A stretch of 16,550 bases of DNA. Source: Candidatus Zixiibacteriota bacterium (GTDB taxonomy: Bacteria; Zixibacteria; MSB-5A5; GN15; FEB-12). Shown piece by piece: positions 1-7,454 of this stretch. Position numbers and translations under genes: made by a program. Every line of letters begins with the position of its first letter. Positions within the stretch are counted from its first letter, which is position 1. The stretch spans positions 1-16,550 of the forward strand of contig JAUVAR010000022.1 of NCBI GenBank assembly GCA_030591625.1. The letters are read 5' to 3'. A model generated the notes under the pieces. It was not told the DNA's origin and searched no databases. It worked only from the letters and a program-made list of their open reading frames with translations.

Positions 1-27
1 CACGATTAAGACAACAACTTGTGATTC

Positions 28-32
28 AAGGA
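28..32 (+). promoter_or_regulatory. Ribosome binding site of proS (decides the start)
   Basis: AAGGA lies 7 nt before the ATG at 40 and only 1 nt before an in-frame TTG at 34. Normal Shine-Dalgarno spacing therefore favours the ATG at 40, which also gives the family-typical N-terminus MRWSKTYIPTLR. Confidence 0.6.
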
Positions 33-39
33 CTTGAAT

Positions 40-1755
40 ATGCGCTGGAGCAAAACTTATATACCGACCTTAAGACAAAATCAGTCCGATGCTGAACTCG
101 TCTCGCATCAGCTTTTACTGCGTGGTGGCTTTATCCGAAAACTCGCCAGTGGGATTTATCTTTATCTGCCACTTATGCAACGAGTCATCGATAAATTCTC
201 AAACATCGTCCGCGAGGAAATGAACCGCGCCGGGGCACTTGAAATCACAATGTCGGTGCTCTGTCCGGCCGAAGTTTGGCAACAGTCTGGTCGTTACGAC
301 ACGATGGGGAAAGAACAGATTCGCCTTAAAGATCGTCACGATCATGATATGGTTCTATGTGGAACACACGAGGAATCTGTCACGTCGCTTGTAGCCGGTG
401 AATTGAAAAGTTATCGTCAGATGCCTTTGAATTTGTATCAGATTCAAGTGAAGTTTAGAGATGAAATCCGTCCTCGCTTTGGATTGATGCGCGGTCGTGA
501 ATTTATTATGAAAGATGCGTACACATTTGATGCAACCGAAGAATCATTCGCGATCTCCTATCAAAAAATGGTTGATGCATATTTTGCGGCGTTTAGTCGG
601 GCCGGTATCGAGGTACAGAAAGTTGAATCTGATACTGGTGCGATGGGTGGAAAGGCTGCCCATGAATTTATGCTGCTCGTTGATACTAACGCCGGTGAAG
701 AAACAATTCTGACAACAGAAAACGGAAGCTATGCGGCTAATCTTGAAAAAGCGGTATTTGTTGATAAGGCCGAAATTGAAAACGAAAGTGAACTTAAAGA
801 ATTAGAGACTGTCGATACACCTGGTGCTGCAACTATTCTTGAAGTCAAAAAGTTCTTCGATGTCAAATCGACTCGTCTTGCCAAAACGATTTTATACATG
901 GCCGACGGTAAACCTGTTGTTGCGTTAGTACGTGGTGATCGGGATGTCAACGAGGTCAAGCTATCAAATGCAGTTGGAGCAGTCGAACTTGAGATGGCCA
1001 AAGAAGAAGAAATTTTGAAATATACTGGTGGTCCGGTTGGATATTCTGGTCCGATTGGTCTCAAAGATGTACAAATTATTGTCGATCCACTTGTTACCAA
1101 GCTGACTAATTTCATTGTTGGAGCAAATGTAGATGGAAAGCATATCATCAATGTGAACTGTGGTCGCGACTTCAATCCTACCAAAGTTATGGATATTACG
1201 CTTGCTCGCAAGGGTGATAAATCTGCTGATGGCAGTAAGTTGATCGCTAAATCAGGGATCGAACTTGGTAACACATTCCAGCTTGGGACCAAATATTCTG
1301 AGGCCTTAGGAGCTAAATTCTTAAATGAAGCTGGCGAGGAAATGCCTTGTATCATGGGCTCTTACGGGATTGGCATCACGAGAACACCGCAGGCTGTAAT
1401 TGAGAAATACCATGATGATAAAGGTATAATATGGCCTAAGAATATTGCGCCATATCTGGTTTGTCTCATTCCGATCAATCTTGAGAAAGAGGCACAGGCT
1501 GAAACAGCAGAGGCTATTTACAAAGCGCTCAATGATGAGGGAATTGATGTCCTTTATGATGACCGCAAAGAACGGGCTGGAGTCAAATTTAATGACGCTG
1601 ATCTGATTGGACTGCCTATTAGGATCACTATTGGAGATAAGTCGTTGCAGGATGGCAACGTAGAGCTGAAGGCTCGGTCTGAAAAGGATATGGAACTTGT
1701 AAAAGTCGAAAATATTGTTGAAGCTGTCAAAAAGATGGCTAACCGATTGAACTGA
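40..1755 (+). CDS. proS: Prolyl-tRNA synthetase, bacterial type with editing insert
   Basis: This cytoplasmic class II synthetase attaches proline to tRNA-Pro. The 571 residues match the usual length of the long bacterial form (about 570). Visible in order are motif 1 with the LASGIYLYLP segment (about 38-47), motif 2 FRDEIRPRFG followed by REFIMKDAY (about 140-165), an inserted YbaK-like editing domain (about 225-405), motif 3 GSYGIGITR, and a C-terminal anticodon-binding domain starting near IAPYLVCLIPIN and including DDRKERAGVKF. In the insert, K282 (in RLAKTIL) aligns by recollection with the lysine E. coli ProRS uses to clear Ala-tRNA-Pro, so editing is probably intact. The ATG at 40 is preferred over TTG 34 because of AAGGA at 28-32. 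A terminator follows, so proS seems to end a transcription unit that begins upstream of the window. Confidence 0.98.
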   Translation: MRWSKTYIPTLRQNQSDAELVSHQLLLRGGFIRKLASGIYLYLPLMQRVIDKFSNIVREEMNRAGALEITMSVLCPAEVWQQSGRYDTMGKEQIRLKDRHDHDMVLCGTHEESVTSLVAGELKSYRQMPLNLYQIQVKFRDEIRPRFGLMRGREFIMKDAYTFDATEESFAISYQKMVDAYFAAFSRAGIEVQKVESDTGAMGGKAAHEFMLLVDTNAGEETILTTENGSYAANLEKAVFVDKAEIENESELKELETVDTPGAATILEVKKFFDVKSTRLAKTILYMADGKPVVALVRGDRDVNEVKLSNAVGAVELEMAKEEEILKYTGGPVGYSGPIGLKDVQIIVDPLVTKLTNFIVGANVDGKHIINVNCGRDFNPTKVMDITLARKGDKSADGSKLIAKSGIELGNTFQLGTKYSEALGAKFLNEAGEEMPCIMGSYGIGITRTPQAVIEKYHDDKGIIWPKNIAPYLVCLIPINLEKEAQAETAEAIYKALNDEGIDVLYDDRKERAGVKFNDADLIGLPIRITIGDKSLQDGNVELKARSEKDMELVKVENIVEAVKKMANRLN

Positions 1756-1807
1756 CTCATAATTTAGTTGCCTTAAATGAGGCATATCCTTATCTTCTTA
1801 AGTTCCG

Positions 1808-1834
1808 AGAGTGGGCTAGTGCCCACTCTTTTCT
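1808..1834 (+). terminator. Intrinsic terminator after proS
   Basis: A perfect 9-bp stem (1808-1816 AGAGTGGGC paired with 1821-1829 GCCCACTCT) closes a 4-nt TAGT loop and is followed by TTTCT. This is the expected form of a rho-independent terminator. It lies 53 nt after the proS stop and about 20 nt before rimP, so it probably separates proS from the rimP-nusA-infB unit, though readthrough is possible. Confidence 0.8.
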
Positions 1835-1839
1835 ATAAT
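1834..1839 (+). promoter_or_regulatory. Possible -10 element for the rimP operon
   Basis: TATAAT, an exact -10 consensus match, lies at the tail of the terminator and 14 nt before the rimP ATG. I find no -35 match 16-18 bp upstream (that stretch is the terminator stem), and there is no extended -10 TG. The element is also part of the palindrome TATAATTATA, so chance is a real possibility. A start site here would leave a leader of only a few bases. Confidence 0.25.
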
Positions 1840-1853
1840 TATAGTAGGGACTG

Positions 1854-2297
1854 ATGAGTGATCTGAAGAGTAAAATTACCGATCTGGCCGAAGAAGTTCT
1901 GAACCGTGAGGGTTGTGAGCTGGCCGAAGTCGTTGTGTCTTCGTATAAATCGAATGTGACACTTCGTGTTTTTGTTTATTGTGTTGATGGTATGACGCTT
2001 GATCGTTGTGCGGCACTATCAACAATGATAGGTGATATGATTGAAGGTACCGAATTGTTGCCGAATGGTTACACCCTTGAGGTGTCATCACCCGGCTTAA
2101 CACGACCGCTTACGACCGAACGTGATTTTAGGTTTAGAGCGGGAGAGAAAGTCTCGGTCCGGTTTGTTGATCACGGTAGAAAAAAGCTTAGAGCTGAGGT
2201 TGTCTCGGCGGTTGATGCGCAGGTGTTGTTCAAAACCGATGACGGTGAGATCAGTATTGCGCTTGAAGAAATTGAAAATGCAAAAATTGTCTTTTGA
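1854..2297 (+). CDS. rimP: Ribosome maturation factor RimP
   Basis: RimP assists assembly of the small ribosomal subunit, acting early on the 30S particle. The 147-residue product has the two-domain family layout: an N-terminal alpha/beta domain (about 1-85) ending in the signature YTLEVSSPGLTRPL (73-86), then an Sm/SH3-like barrel (about 90-147). TAGGGA at 1845-1850 is a ribosome binding site with short spacing (3 nt) before the ATG. It is the first gene of the long unit and sits 15 nt upstream of nusA, the conserved bacterial arrangement. Nothing is odd in length or composition. Confidence 0.95.
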   Translation: MSDLKSKITDLAEEVLNREGCELAEVVVSSYKSNVTLRVFVYCVDGMTLDRCAALSTMIGDMIEGTELLPNGYTLEVSSPGLTRPLTTERDFRFRAGEKVSVRFVDHGRKKLRAEVVSAVDAQVLFKTDDGEISIALEEIENAKIVF

Positions 2298-2312
2298 TGG
2301 AGAAGTGCGGAC

Positions 2313-3746
2313 ATGGCATATGATATGATCGAAGCGATGACCCTTATTGCGAGAGAAAAGAACATTGAGTTCGACTCGGTGGTCGAAACGCTTGAGGCGG
2401 CTTTGATGGCGGCAGCCAAGAAGAAGTACGAGTTTACTGACAACATCTCGTTCCGCTTCGATAAAAAAAATAACGAAATGTTGATGATGGTGACCAAGAA
2501 GGTTGTCGAAGAAGTCACCGATCGTAATATCGAGATGACTATCGTTGAGGCGAAAGAAATCGATAAGTCTGCTGAGATGGGTGATGACATTGATCTCTAT
2601 CTTGATTACGAAACGGAATTCGGTCGCAATGCTATTGCATCGGCCAAGCAGATACTGATTCAAAAAATTCGTGATGCTGAGCATGAAAGAATTTTCAATG
2701 AGTTTATCGATAAGGTTGGCTCTATCGTTTCTGGTGTTGTCCAGCAGGTCGATAAGGGTGTTGTCGTTGTGAACCTTGGACGAGCCGAAGCGATACTTCC
2801 TCCCAAGGAACAGATACCTCGTGAGAAGTTCCGCCAGGGTGATCGTATAAGAGCATATATTCAGGACGTACTTTCTACACCTCGTGGTCCACAGATTATT
2901 CTGTCGCGTATAAGTAATGACTTCCTGAAGGCTTTGTTTGCTCTCGAAGTACCAGAAATTTATGAGCGGATTATCGAACTCAGAGCTATCGCTCGTGAGC
3001 CGGGTGAACGTGCCAAGATTGCGGTTTATTCATCCGATGAACGTATCGATCCGGTTGGTGCCTGTGTTGGTATCAAGGGTGTTCGTGTTCAGGCGATTGT
3101 TCGTGAATTAGCGAATGAGCGAATTGATATTGTACCTTTTTCTTCAAGTCCCGAACTTTTTGTGACAAGAGCACTTGCTCCGGCTAAGGTTGTTCATGTT
3201 GACATGTTTGATCTTGACCAGAAAATGACTGTTGTTGTCGAAGATGATAAACTGTCACTTGCAATTGGACGTAATGGACAGAATGCTCGGTTGGCGTCTA
3301 AGCTAACCGGTTGGAAAGTGAATATCCTTTCTGAGACTGAGCACAACCTCGCTGCGAAGAGAGAAGCAGAGTTGCTTGTTCCTATTGGACAGCTTGATGG
3401 TGTTGGTGCAAAACTCAGAGACAGACTTATTGAAGCTGATATTAACTCAGTGCAGAGACTGGCTCGTACAGAGCTTGAAACTCTAACAGGCATTGAAGGT
3501 CTCGGACCTAAAACTTCCGAGCAGCTTTTAGATAGAGCTAAAGAGACTGTAGCTAAGCTTGAAGAAGAATACGATAAGAAGTTGGCTGAGATGAAAGCTG
3601 TAGAAGTAGAAGTCAAGCCTGATAAATTGGAAGCATCCGATGTTTTTGAGGAAGACGAAGAATTTGTTACAGAAGTTGATGACGTTCGAGAAGTGGACGC
3701 ACCAAGTGTAGATAATGAGATAGAAGATGACGAGGAAGCGAAATAA
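2313..3746 (+). CDS. nusA: Transcription termination/antitermination factor NusA
   Basis: NusA binds RNA polymerase and nascent RNA and modulates pausing, termination and antitermination. In order, the 477 residues contain the N-terminal polymerase-binding domain (about 1-125), an S1 domain (about 134-200, starting GSIVSGVVQQVDKGVVVV), KH1 (about 230-285, loop GIKG 253-256), KH2 (about 295-345, loop GRNG 319-322), one helix-hairpin-helix unit (about 361-410, with LDGVGAKLRDRL and IEGLGPKTSEQL), and a strongly acidic tail (about 430-477). E. coli NusA has two C-terminal acidic repeats; here there is a single HhH unit plus an unstructured acidic extension. GGAG at 2299-2302 serves the ATG. An eight-adenine run lies at 2463-2470 (codons 51-53). 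The usual ylxR and ylxQ neighbours are missing downstream. Confidence 0.97.
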   Translation: MAYDMIEAMTLIAREKNIEFDSVVETLEAALMAAAKKKYEFTDNISFRFDKKNNEMLMMVTKKVVEEVTDRNIEMTIVEAKEIDKSAEMGDDIDLYLDYETEFGRNAIASAKQILIQKIRDAEHERIFNEFIDKVGSIVSGVVQQVDKGVVVVNLGRAEAILPPKEQIPREKFRQGDRIRAYIQDVLSTPRGPQIILSRISNDFLKALFALEVPEIYERIIELRAIAREPGERAKIAVYSSDERIDPVGACVGIKGVRVQAIVRELANERIDIVPFSSSPELFVTRALAPAKVVHVDMFDLDQKMTVVVEDDKLSLAIGRNGQNARLASKLTGWKVNILSETEHNLAAKREAELLVPIGQLDGVGAKLRDRLIEADINSVQRLARTELETLTGIEGLGPKTSEQLLDRAKETVAKLEEEYDKKLAEMKAVEVEVKPDKLEASDVFEEDEEFVTEVDDVREVDAPSVDNEIEDDEEAK

Positions 3747-3783
3747 ATGTTCGCCTTACTGATCCTCTATGGACAGAACAGGT

Positions 3784-3790
3784 AAGGAAG
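3784..3790 (+). promoter_or_regulatory. Ribosome binding site of infB
   Basis: AAGGAAG, 9 nt before the ATG at 3800, supports that start. It overlaps the stop codon (TAA 3783-3785) of a possible 12-codon ORF in the nusA-infB gap. Confidence 0.65.
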
Positions 3791-3799
3791 TGACCGCGT

Positions 3800-6088
3800 A
3801 TGGCAGTTAAAACTAGAAGAATATATGAAATATCACGTGACTTTAGCGTTTCATCGCAAGCGCTTGTGGCAATACTTAAGGAGCTCGGATTTGAACTGAA
3901 ATCCCACATGTCTGTGGCGACTCCTGAGATGATCTATGCCATAAATAAGAAGTTCACGGAAGAGAAAAAAGCTGCTCGTCAGGATATGGAGCAGAAGAAG
4001 CAAGCATCGAGGAAACGACCACCTCAGCAGCACTCAAGACCGAGGCCTGCAGGTACCAGCAGCGCCCCTCGTACCAGTTCGGCTCCTCCTCTTAAAGCAG
4101 GAAAAACTGGTGATGTTGGTGGTGTCCGTGTTACCGGCACTGGTGTTGTTGCAGGAGTTGCTCGCAAAGTTGAAAAGAAGAAACGACGTAAAGATAAACG
4201 AAAAAAGAAAGAACGTCGTTCGGTCGATACGACCGCCGTCACAAAATCTTTCAAAGCCACAATGGCCGATCTAAGTGCAGCCAAAACAAAGAAGAAATAT
4301 CGCAAATCTGGTGAAGGTGACGACACTGCGCCTAAATACACACGTATTATTAAAGTTAGTGAATTTATCTCGGTAAAAGAGATGGCTAACCAGATGGATT
4401 TGAAGCCGGCTGAACTCATCAGTAAACTTTTTGAACTCGGCATGATGGCAACAATGAACCAGCGTCTTGATATGGATACTATCGAGATGGTTGCGGATGA
4501 ATTTGAATTTAAGGTGGAAATCGTCGAGGAAGTCGGCGAAGTTGTCCGCGAGATAGAAGTTACTGAAAATATGGTCAAGAGGGCACCTGTTGTGACTGTT
4601 ATGGGTCATGTCGATCATGGAAAGACTTCGCTTCTTGATTATGTTAGGAAAACTAATGTAGTCAGTGGTGAAGCTGGTGCGATTACCCAGCATATTGGTG
4701 CTTATGAAATCATTCATAAAGAAAACAGAATTATCTTTCTTGATACACCGGGTCACGAGGCATTTACTGCCATGCGTGCCCGTGGTTCACAAATAACGGA
4801 TATCGTCGTAGTTGTAGTAGCTTCCGATGAAGGTCTCAAACCGCAGACTTCTGAAGCTATTGATCATGCTCGAGCTGCCAATGTTCCTATTATTGTAGGC
4901 CTTTCAAAAATTGACAAGCCAAATGCTAACCCGGATGAAGTTATGGCTCAGATGGCCGGAAAAAATCTTAATCCTGAACAATGGGGTGGTAGCACTATCA
5001 CAGTAGGCTTTTCGGCTAAGACGGGTGAAGGCATTGAGAAGCTTTTGGATATGATTATTCTTCAATCCGACATGTTGGAACTAAAAGCTGATCCAACTAT
5101 TCGTGGACAGGGAGTCGTTGTTGATTCTCATCTTGAAAAAGGTCGTGGACCGGTAGCAACTGTGCTGGTTCAAAGAGGCACCTCCAAGATTGGTGATTCT
5201 ATTGTAGCAGGTATTTTCTCGGGACGTATTCGTACCCTAACTAATGATGCTGGTAAGAAGATCGAATCGGTTGGACCGTCAACTCCTGCCCAGATTACCG
5301 GGCTTAACGGAGTTCCGCAAGCCGGTGATAGTTTCTTAGGTGTTCAAAACGAACAGGAAGCTAGAGAAATCACAGTATCGCGAAGCCAGATCAAACGCGA
5401 ACATGAGTACCGTCGTTCACACGCGCCTGTATCGCTTGAGAAGATATTCACTCAGATTCAGGAAGGTCATGTTAAGGAAGTACGTCTGATTATCAAGGGA
5501 GATGTTGATGGTTCTGTCGAAGTATTGTCAGATACTCTTGGTAAAATCGCGACCGATGAAGTCAAGACGAATATTATTCGTCGTGGCGTTGGTGCGATAA
5601 CTGAGTCAGACGTTATGCTGGCTGCAGCTTCGGATGCAATCATCATAGGCTTCCAGGTAGGACCTGATACGAGAGCTCGCGAAGTTGCCCGAAAAGAAAC
5701 AGTTGATATACGCAGATATGATATCATTTACGAAGCTGAAAATGATGTTAAACAAGCACTTGAAGGACTTCTTTCACCTGAAATCTCAGAGCGTTTTGTC
5801 GGAATGGCAGAAGTTCGAGATATTTTCAAGGTTCCCAAAATTGGACTTATTGCTGGTTCCCATGTCAAAGAAGGACGTATCATGCGAAATGATATGGTCA
5901 GACTGACCAGAGATGGCAAAGAGATTTATAAAGGAAACATTTCCTCTCTCAGACGGTTCAAAGATGATGCAAGAGAGGTTAAAGAAGGTTTTGAGTGTGG
6001 TATTGGAATCGAGAATTTCAACGATATAAAGGTTGGAGATAATATTGAAGCGTATGAACTGGTGGAGACTGCACGAACTCTCGATTAG
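3800..6088 (+). CDS. infB: Translation initiation factor IF-2
   Basis: IF2 is the GTPase that brings initiator tRNA to the 30S subunit and promotes 50S joining. The 762 residues are typical for a form with a shorter N-terminal extension. An IF2_N-like unit (about 5-53) is followed by a linker with a very basic patch (125-140, 13 of 16 Lys/Arg) and a second IF2_N-like unit (about 185-240). The GTPase domain has G1 GHVDHGKT (269-276), the G2 threonine in GAITQHIG (T296), G3 DTPGH (315-319), G4 SKID (369-372) and G5 SAKTGEG (405-411). Beta-barrel domains and the C-terminal fMet-tRNA-binding region (ending near GDNIEAYE) follow. The oddity is Ser369 (codon TCA, 4904-4906), where the G4 motif is normally NKID. 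All other motifs look functional. It lies 15 nt before rbfA. Confidence 0.97.
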   Translation: MAVKTRRIYEISRDFSVSSQALVAILKELGFELKSHMSVATPEMIYAINKKFTEEKKAARQDMEQKKQASRKRPPQQHSRPRPAGTSSAPRTSSAPPLKAGKTGDVGGVRVTGTGVVAGVARKVEKKKRRKDKRKKKERRSVDTTAVTKSFKATMADLSAAKTKKKYRKSGEGDDTAPKYTRIIKVSEFISVKEMANQMDLKPAELISKLFELGMMATMNQRLDMDTIEMVADEFEFKVEIVEEVGEVVREIEVTENMVKRAPVVTVMGHVDHGKTSLLDYVRKTNVVSGEAGAITQHIGAYEIIHKENRIIFLDTPGHEAFTAMRARGSQITDIVVVVVASDEGLKPQTSEAIDHARAANVPIIVGLSKIDKPNANPDEVMAQMAGKNLNPEQWGGSTITVGFSAKTGEGIEKLLDMIILQSDMLELKADPTIRGQGVVVDSHLEKGRGPVATVLVQRGTSKIGDSIVAGIFSGRIRTLTNDAGKKIESVGPSTPAQITGLNGVPQAGDSFLGVQNEQEAREITVSRSQIKREHEYRRSHAPVSLEKIFTQIQEGHVKEVRLIIKGDVDGSVEVLSDTLGKIATDEVKTNIIRRGVGAITESDVMLAAASDAIIIGFQVGPDTRAREVARKETVDIRRYDIIYEAENDVKQALEGLLSPEISERFVGMAEVRDIFKVPKIGLIAGSHVKEGRIMRNDMVRLTRDGKEIYKGNISSLRRFKDDAREVKEGFECGIGIENFNDIKVGDNIEAYELVETARTLD

Positions 6089-6103
6089 TTCGGAACTAAG
6101 AAA

Positions 6104-6457
6104 ATGCGACAATTCCGCCGTGCCGACAGGCTTAATCAACAAATGCTGCGTGACATCTCTGAACTTCTTGATAATGAATTGATAGAATTGGGCGGGGGAG
6201 TAACAACCTTTACATCAGTGCGCCTGACAAAAGACCTGCGTACTGCAAAAGTCTTCTATTCTTTTCTTGGATCAGATCATGATCGGGTGAGAGTGGCAAA
6301 CTATTTGTACGCAAGAAGAAAACAGATCAGGTCAAAGGTCGGCAAACTTTTAAGAATGCGCCATATACCTGAATTGATGTTCGAATATGATGAGTCGGTT
6401 GAACAGGGTGTTCGTATTGAAGCTCTGCTAAATGAGATTAAACGAGATGAAAACTGA
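6104..6457 (+). CDS. rbfA: Ribosome-binding factor A
   Basis: RbfA is a small KH-fold protein that binds immature 30S subunits near the 5' end of 16S rRNA and is needed for late maturation and cold growth. At 117 residues it has the family's usual length. The C-terminal signature is clear: RHIPELMFEYDESVEQG (86-102) followed by RIEALL. The N-terminal FRRADRLNQQMLRDISELL helix is also typical. The ribosome binding site is weak (CGGAA at 6091-6095, 8 nt from the ATG), so translation may depend on coupling to infB, which ends 15 nt upstream. Its 3' end overlaps the start of nrnA. Confidence 0.95.
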   Translation: MRQFRRADRLNQQMLRDISELLDNELIELGGGVTTFTSVRLTKDLRTAKVFYSFLGSDHDRVRVANYLYARRKQIRSKVGKLLRMRHIPELMFEYDESVEQGVRIEALLNEIKRDEN

Positions 6458-7454
6458 AGTGAAACATAACATTAACTCTACTGACTTGATGTCTGATATC
6501 AAAAACGCGATAGATAAGGCATCTCGTATCATTGTTGTTTCGCATATAAATCCAGATGGTGATGCTCTCGGAACTCAGCTTGCAGTAACTGACTATCTTG
6601 AGTCAATCGGTAAAACTGTTGTTATGGTTCGTGATTCGGTGATTCCTGAACGATATTCATTTTTGGATGGAATCGAAAATATCGTACACGCCGAAAGTGT
6701 CGCAGATCCTAAATCGTATGACACGATGTTGATTTTGGAATGTCCCACCCGTGAACGTTTTGGTACAGCAAATCGTTTTGTTCACGAGGGTGTGACTCTT
6801 ATAAATATAGATCATCATCAGGATTCAACTTCCTTTGGAGATCATAATTGGATCGATGGCCAGGCATCTTCAGTCGGTGAAATGCTATATGACTTTTTTA
6901 AGTTTGTTAGCTGGCCTATTAGTCGTCGGGTAGCGAATCTTCTCTATGTTGCAATTATGACCGATACCGGTCGATTCAGATTCGAATCATGTCATGCCCA
7001 TACTTTTGCCGCTGCCGCAGATCTTGTTGAAGCAGGAGCAGACCCAAGATCGAATTGCGACAACACTTATTTTGCAGCCTCTGCTGCAAGTATGAAATTA
7101 CTTGGAAAAGTACTCAATCAAATAGAATTTTACGACGATAACTCACTCTGTCTGCTTACCTTGACTCGCAATCAATTGGCGGAAACTGGGGCCAAAGCAT
7201 CTGACACCGAAGGACTGGTTGATTACACTCTCTATAGTGGTGAAGTTCTGGTCGGCGCTTTGCTTAATGAAGTGGATAGCAAGACTACAAAAGTATCTCT
7301 CCGTGCAAGAAACGGTGTGAATGTAGCCGATATCGCGGCGCACTTTGGTGGCGGTGGACATATTAAAGCTGCGGGTTGCACGATCAATAAGTCGCTCGAT
7401 GATGCCCGAACTGAACTGTTGTCGTTAATCCGTGAGGCGATGAAGAATGAGTAA
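6432..7454 (+). CDS. nrnA: DHH/DHHA1 phosphoesterase, NrnA-type oligoribonuclease
   Basis: Relatives degrade very short RNA oligonucleotides from the 3' or 5' end, and many also dephosphorylate pAp to AMP. The 340 residues show the DHH domain with motif I HINPDGDALG (38-47), motif III IDHHQ (126-130), motif IV TDTGRFR (177-183), and a DHHA1 domain ending in GGGGHIKAAG (306-315). At motif II the metal-binding Asp is replaced by Glu103 (LECPTRERFG, 102-111; codon 6738-6740). Start choice is uncertain. ATG 6432 has GAAG 9 nt upstream and overlaps rbfA by 26 nt; ATG 6447 overlaps by 11 nt and has no good binding site; ATG 6489 is also in frame. The context beside pnp and rbfA fits an RNA-turnover role. 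pAp phosphatase activity is inferred only from the family. Confidence 0.9.
   Translation: MRLNEMKTEVKHNINSTDLMSDIKNAIDKASRIIVVSHINPDGDALGTQLAVTDYLESIGKTVVMVRDSVIPERYSFLDGIENIVHAESVADPKSYDTMLILECPTRERFGTANRFVHEGVTLINIDHHQDSTSFGDHNWIDGQASSVGEMLYDFFKFVSWPISRRVANLLYVAIMTDTGRFRFESCHAHTFAAAADLVEAGADPRSNCDNTYFAASAASMKLLGKVLNQIEFYDDNSLCLLTLTRNQLAETGAKASDTEGLVDYTLYSGEVLVGALLNEVDSKTTKVSLRARNGVNVADIAAHFGGGGHIKAAGCTINKSLDDARTELLSLIREAMKNE

Noticed and set aside
1..33. Possible end of an upstream gene (CAC GAT TAA at 1-9)
   Set aside because: Two codons and a stop cannot be assigned to any gene. Upstream genes such as ispG are common beside proS, but nothing here shows one.
1769..1784. Small hairpin TGCCT/AGGCA just after proS
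   Set aside because: It has only 5 bp and no T run; the stronger hairpin at 1808-1834 explains termination better.
729..1785. Long minus-strand ORFs of 208 and 154 codons across proS
   Set aside because: They are antisense to a clearly conserved gene, have serine- and leucine-rich translations typical of reversed codons, and show no known motif.
2097..2684. Minus-strand ORF of 195 codons across rimP and nusA
   Set aside because: It spans two conserved genes in antisense, with no recognisable domain or ribosome binding site.
4172..4219. Very basic Lys/Arg stretch in IF2 as a nuclear-type signal, fusion or frameshift
   Set aside because: The frame is continuous, and a charged variable linker between the two IF2_N units is normal for bacterial IF2.
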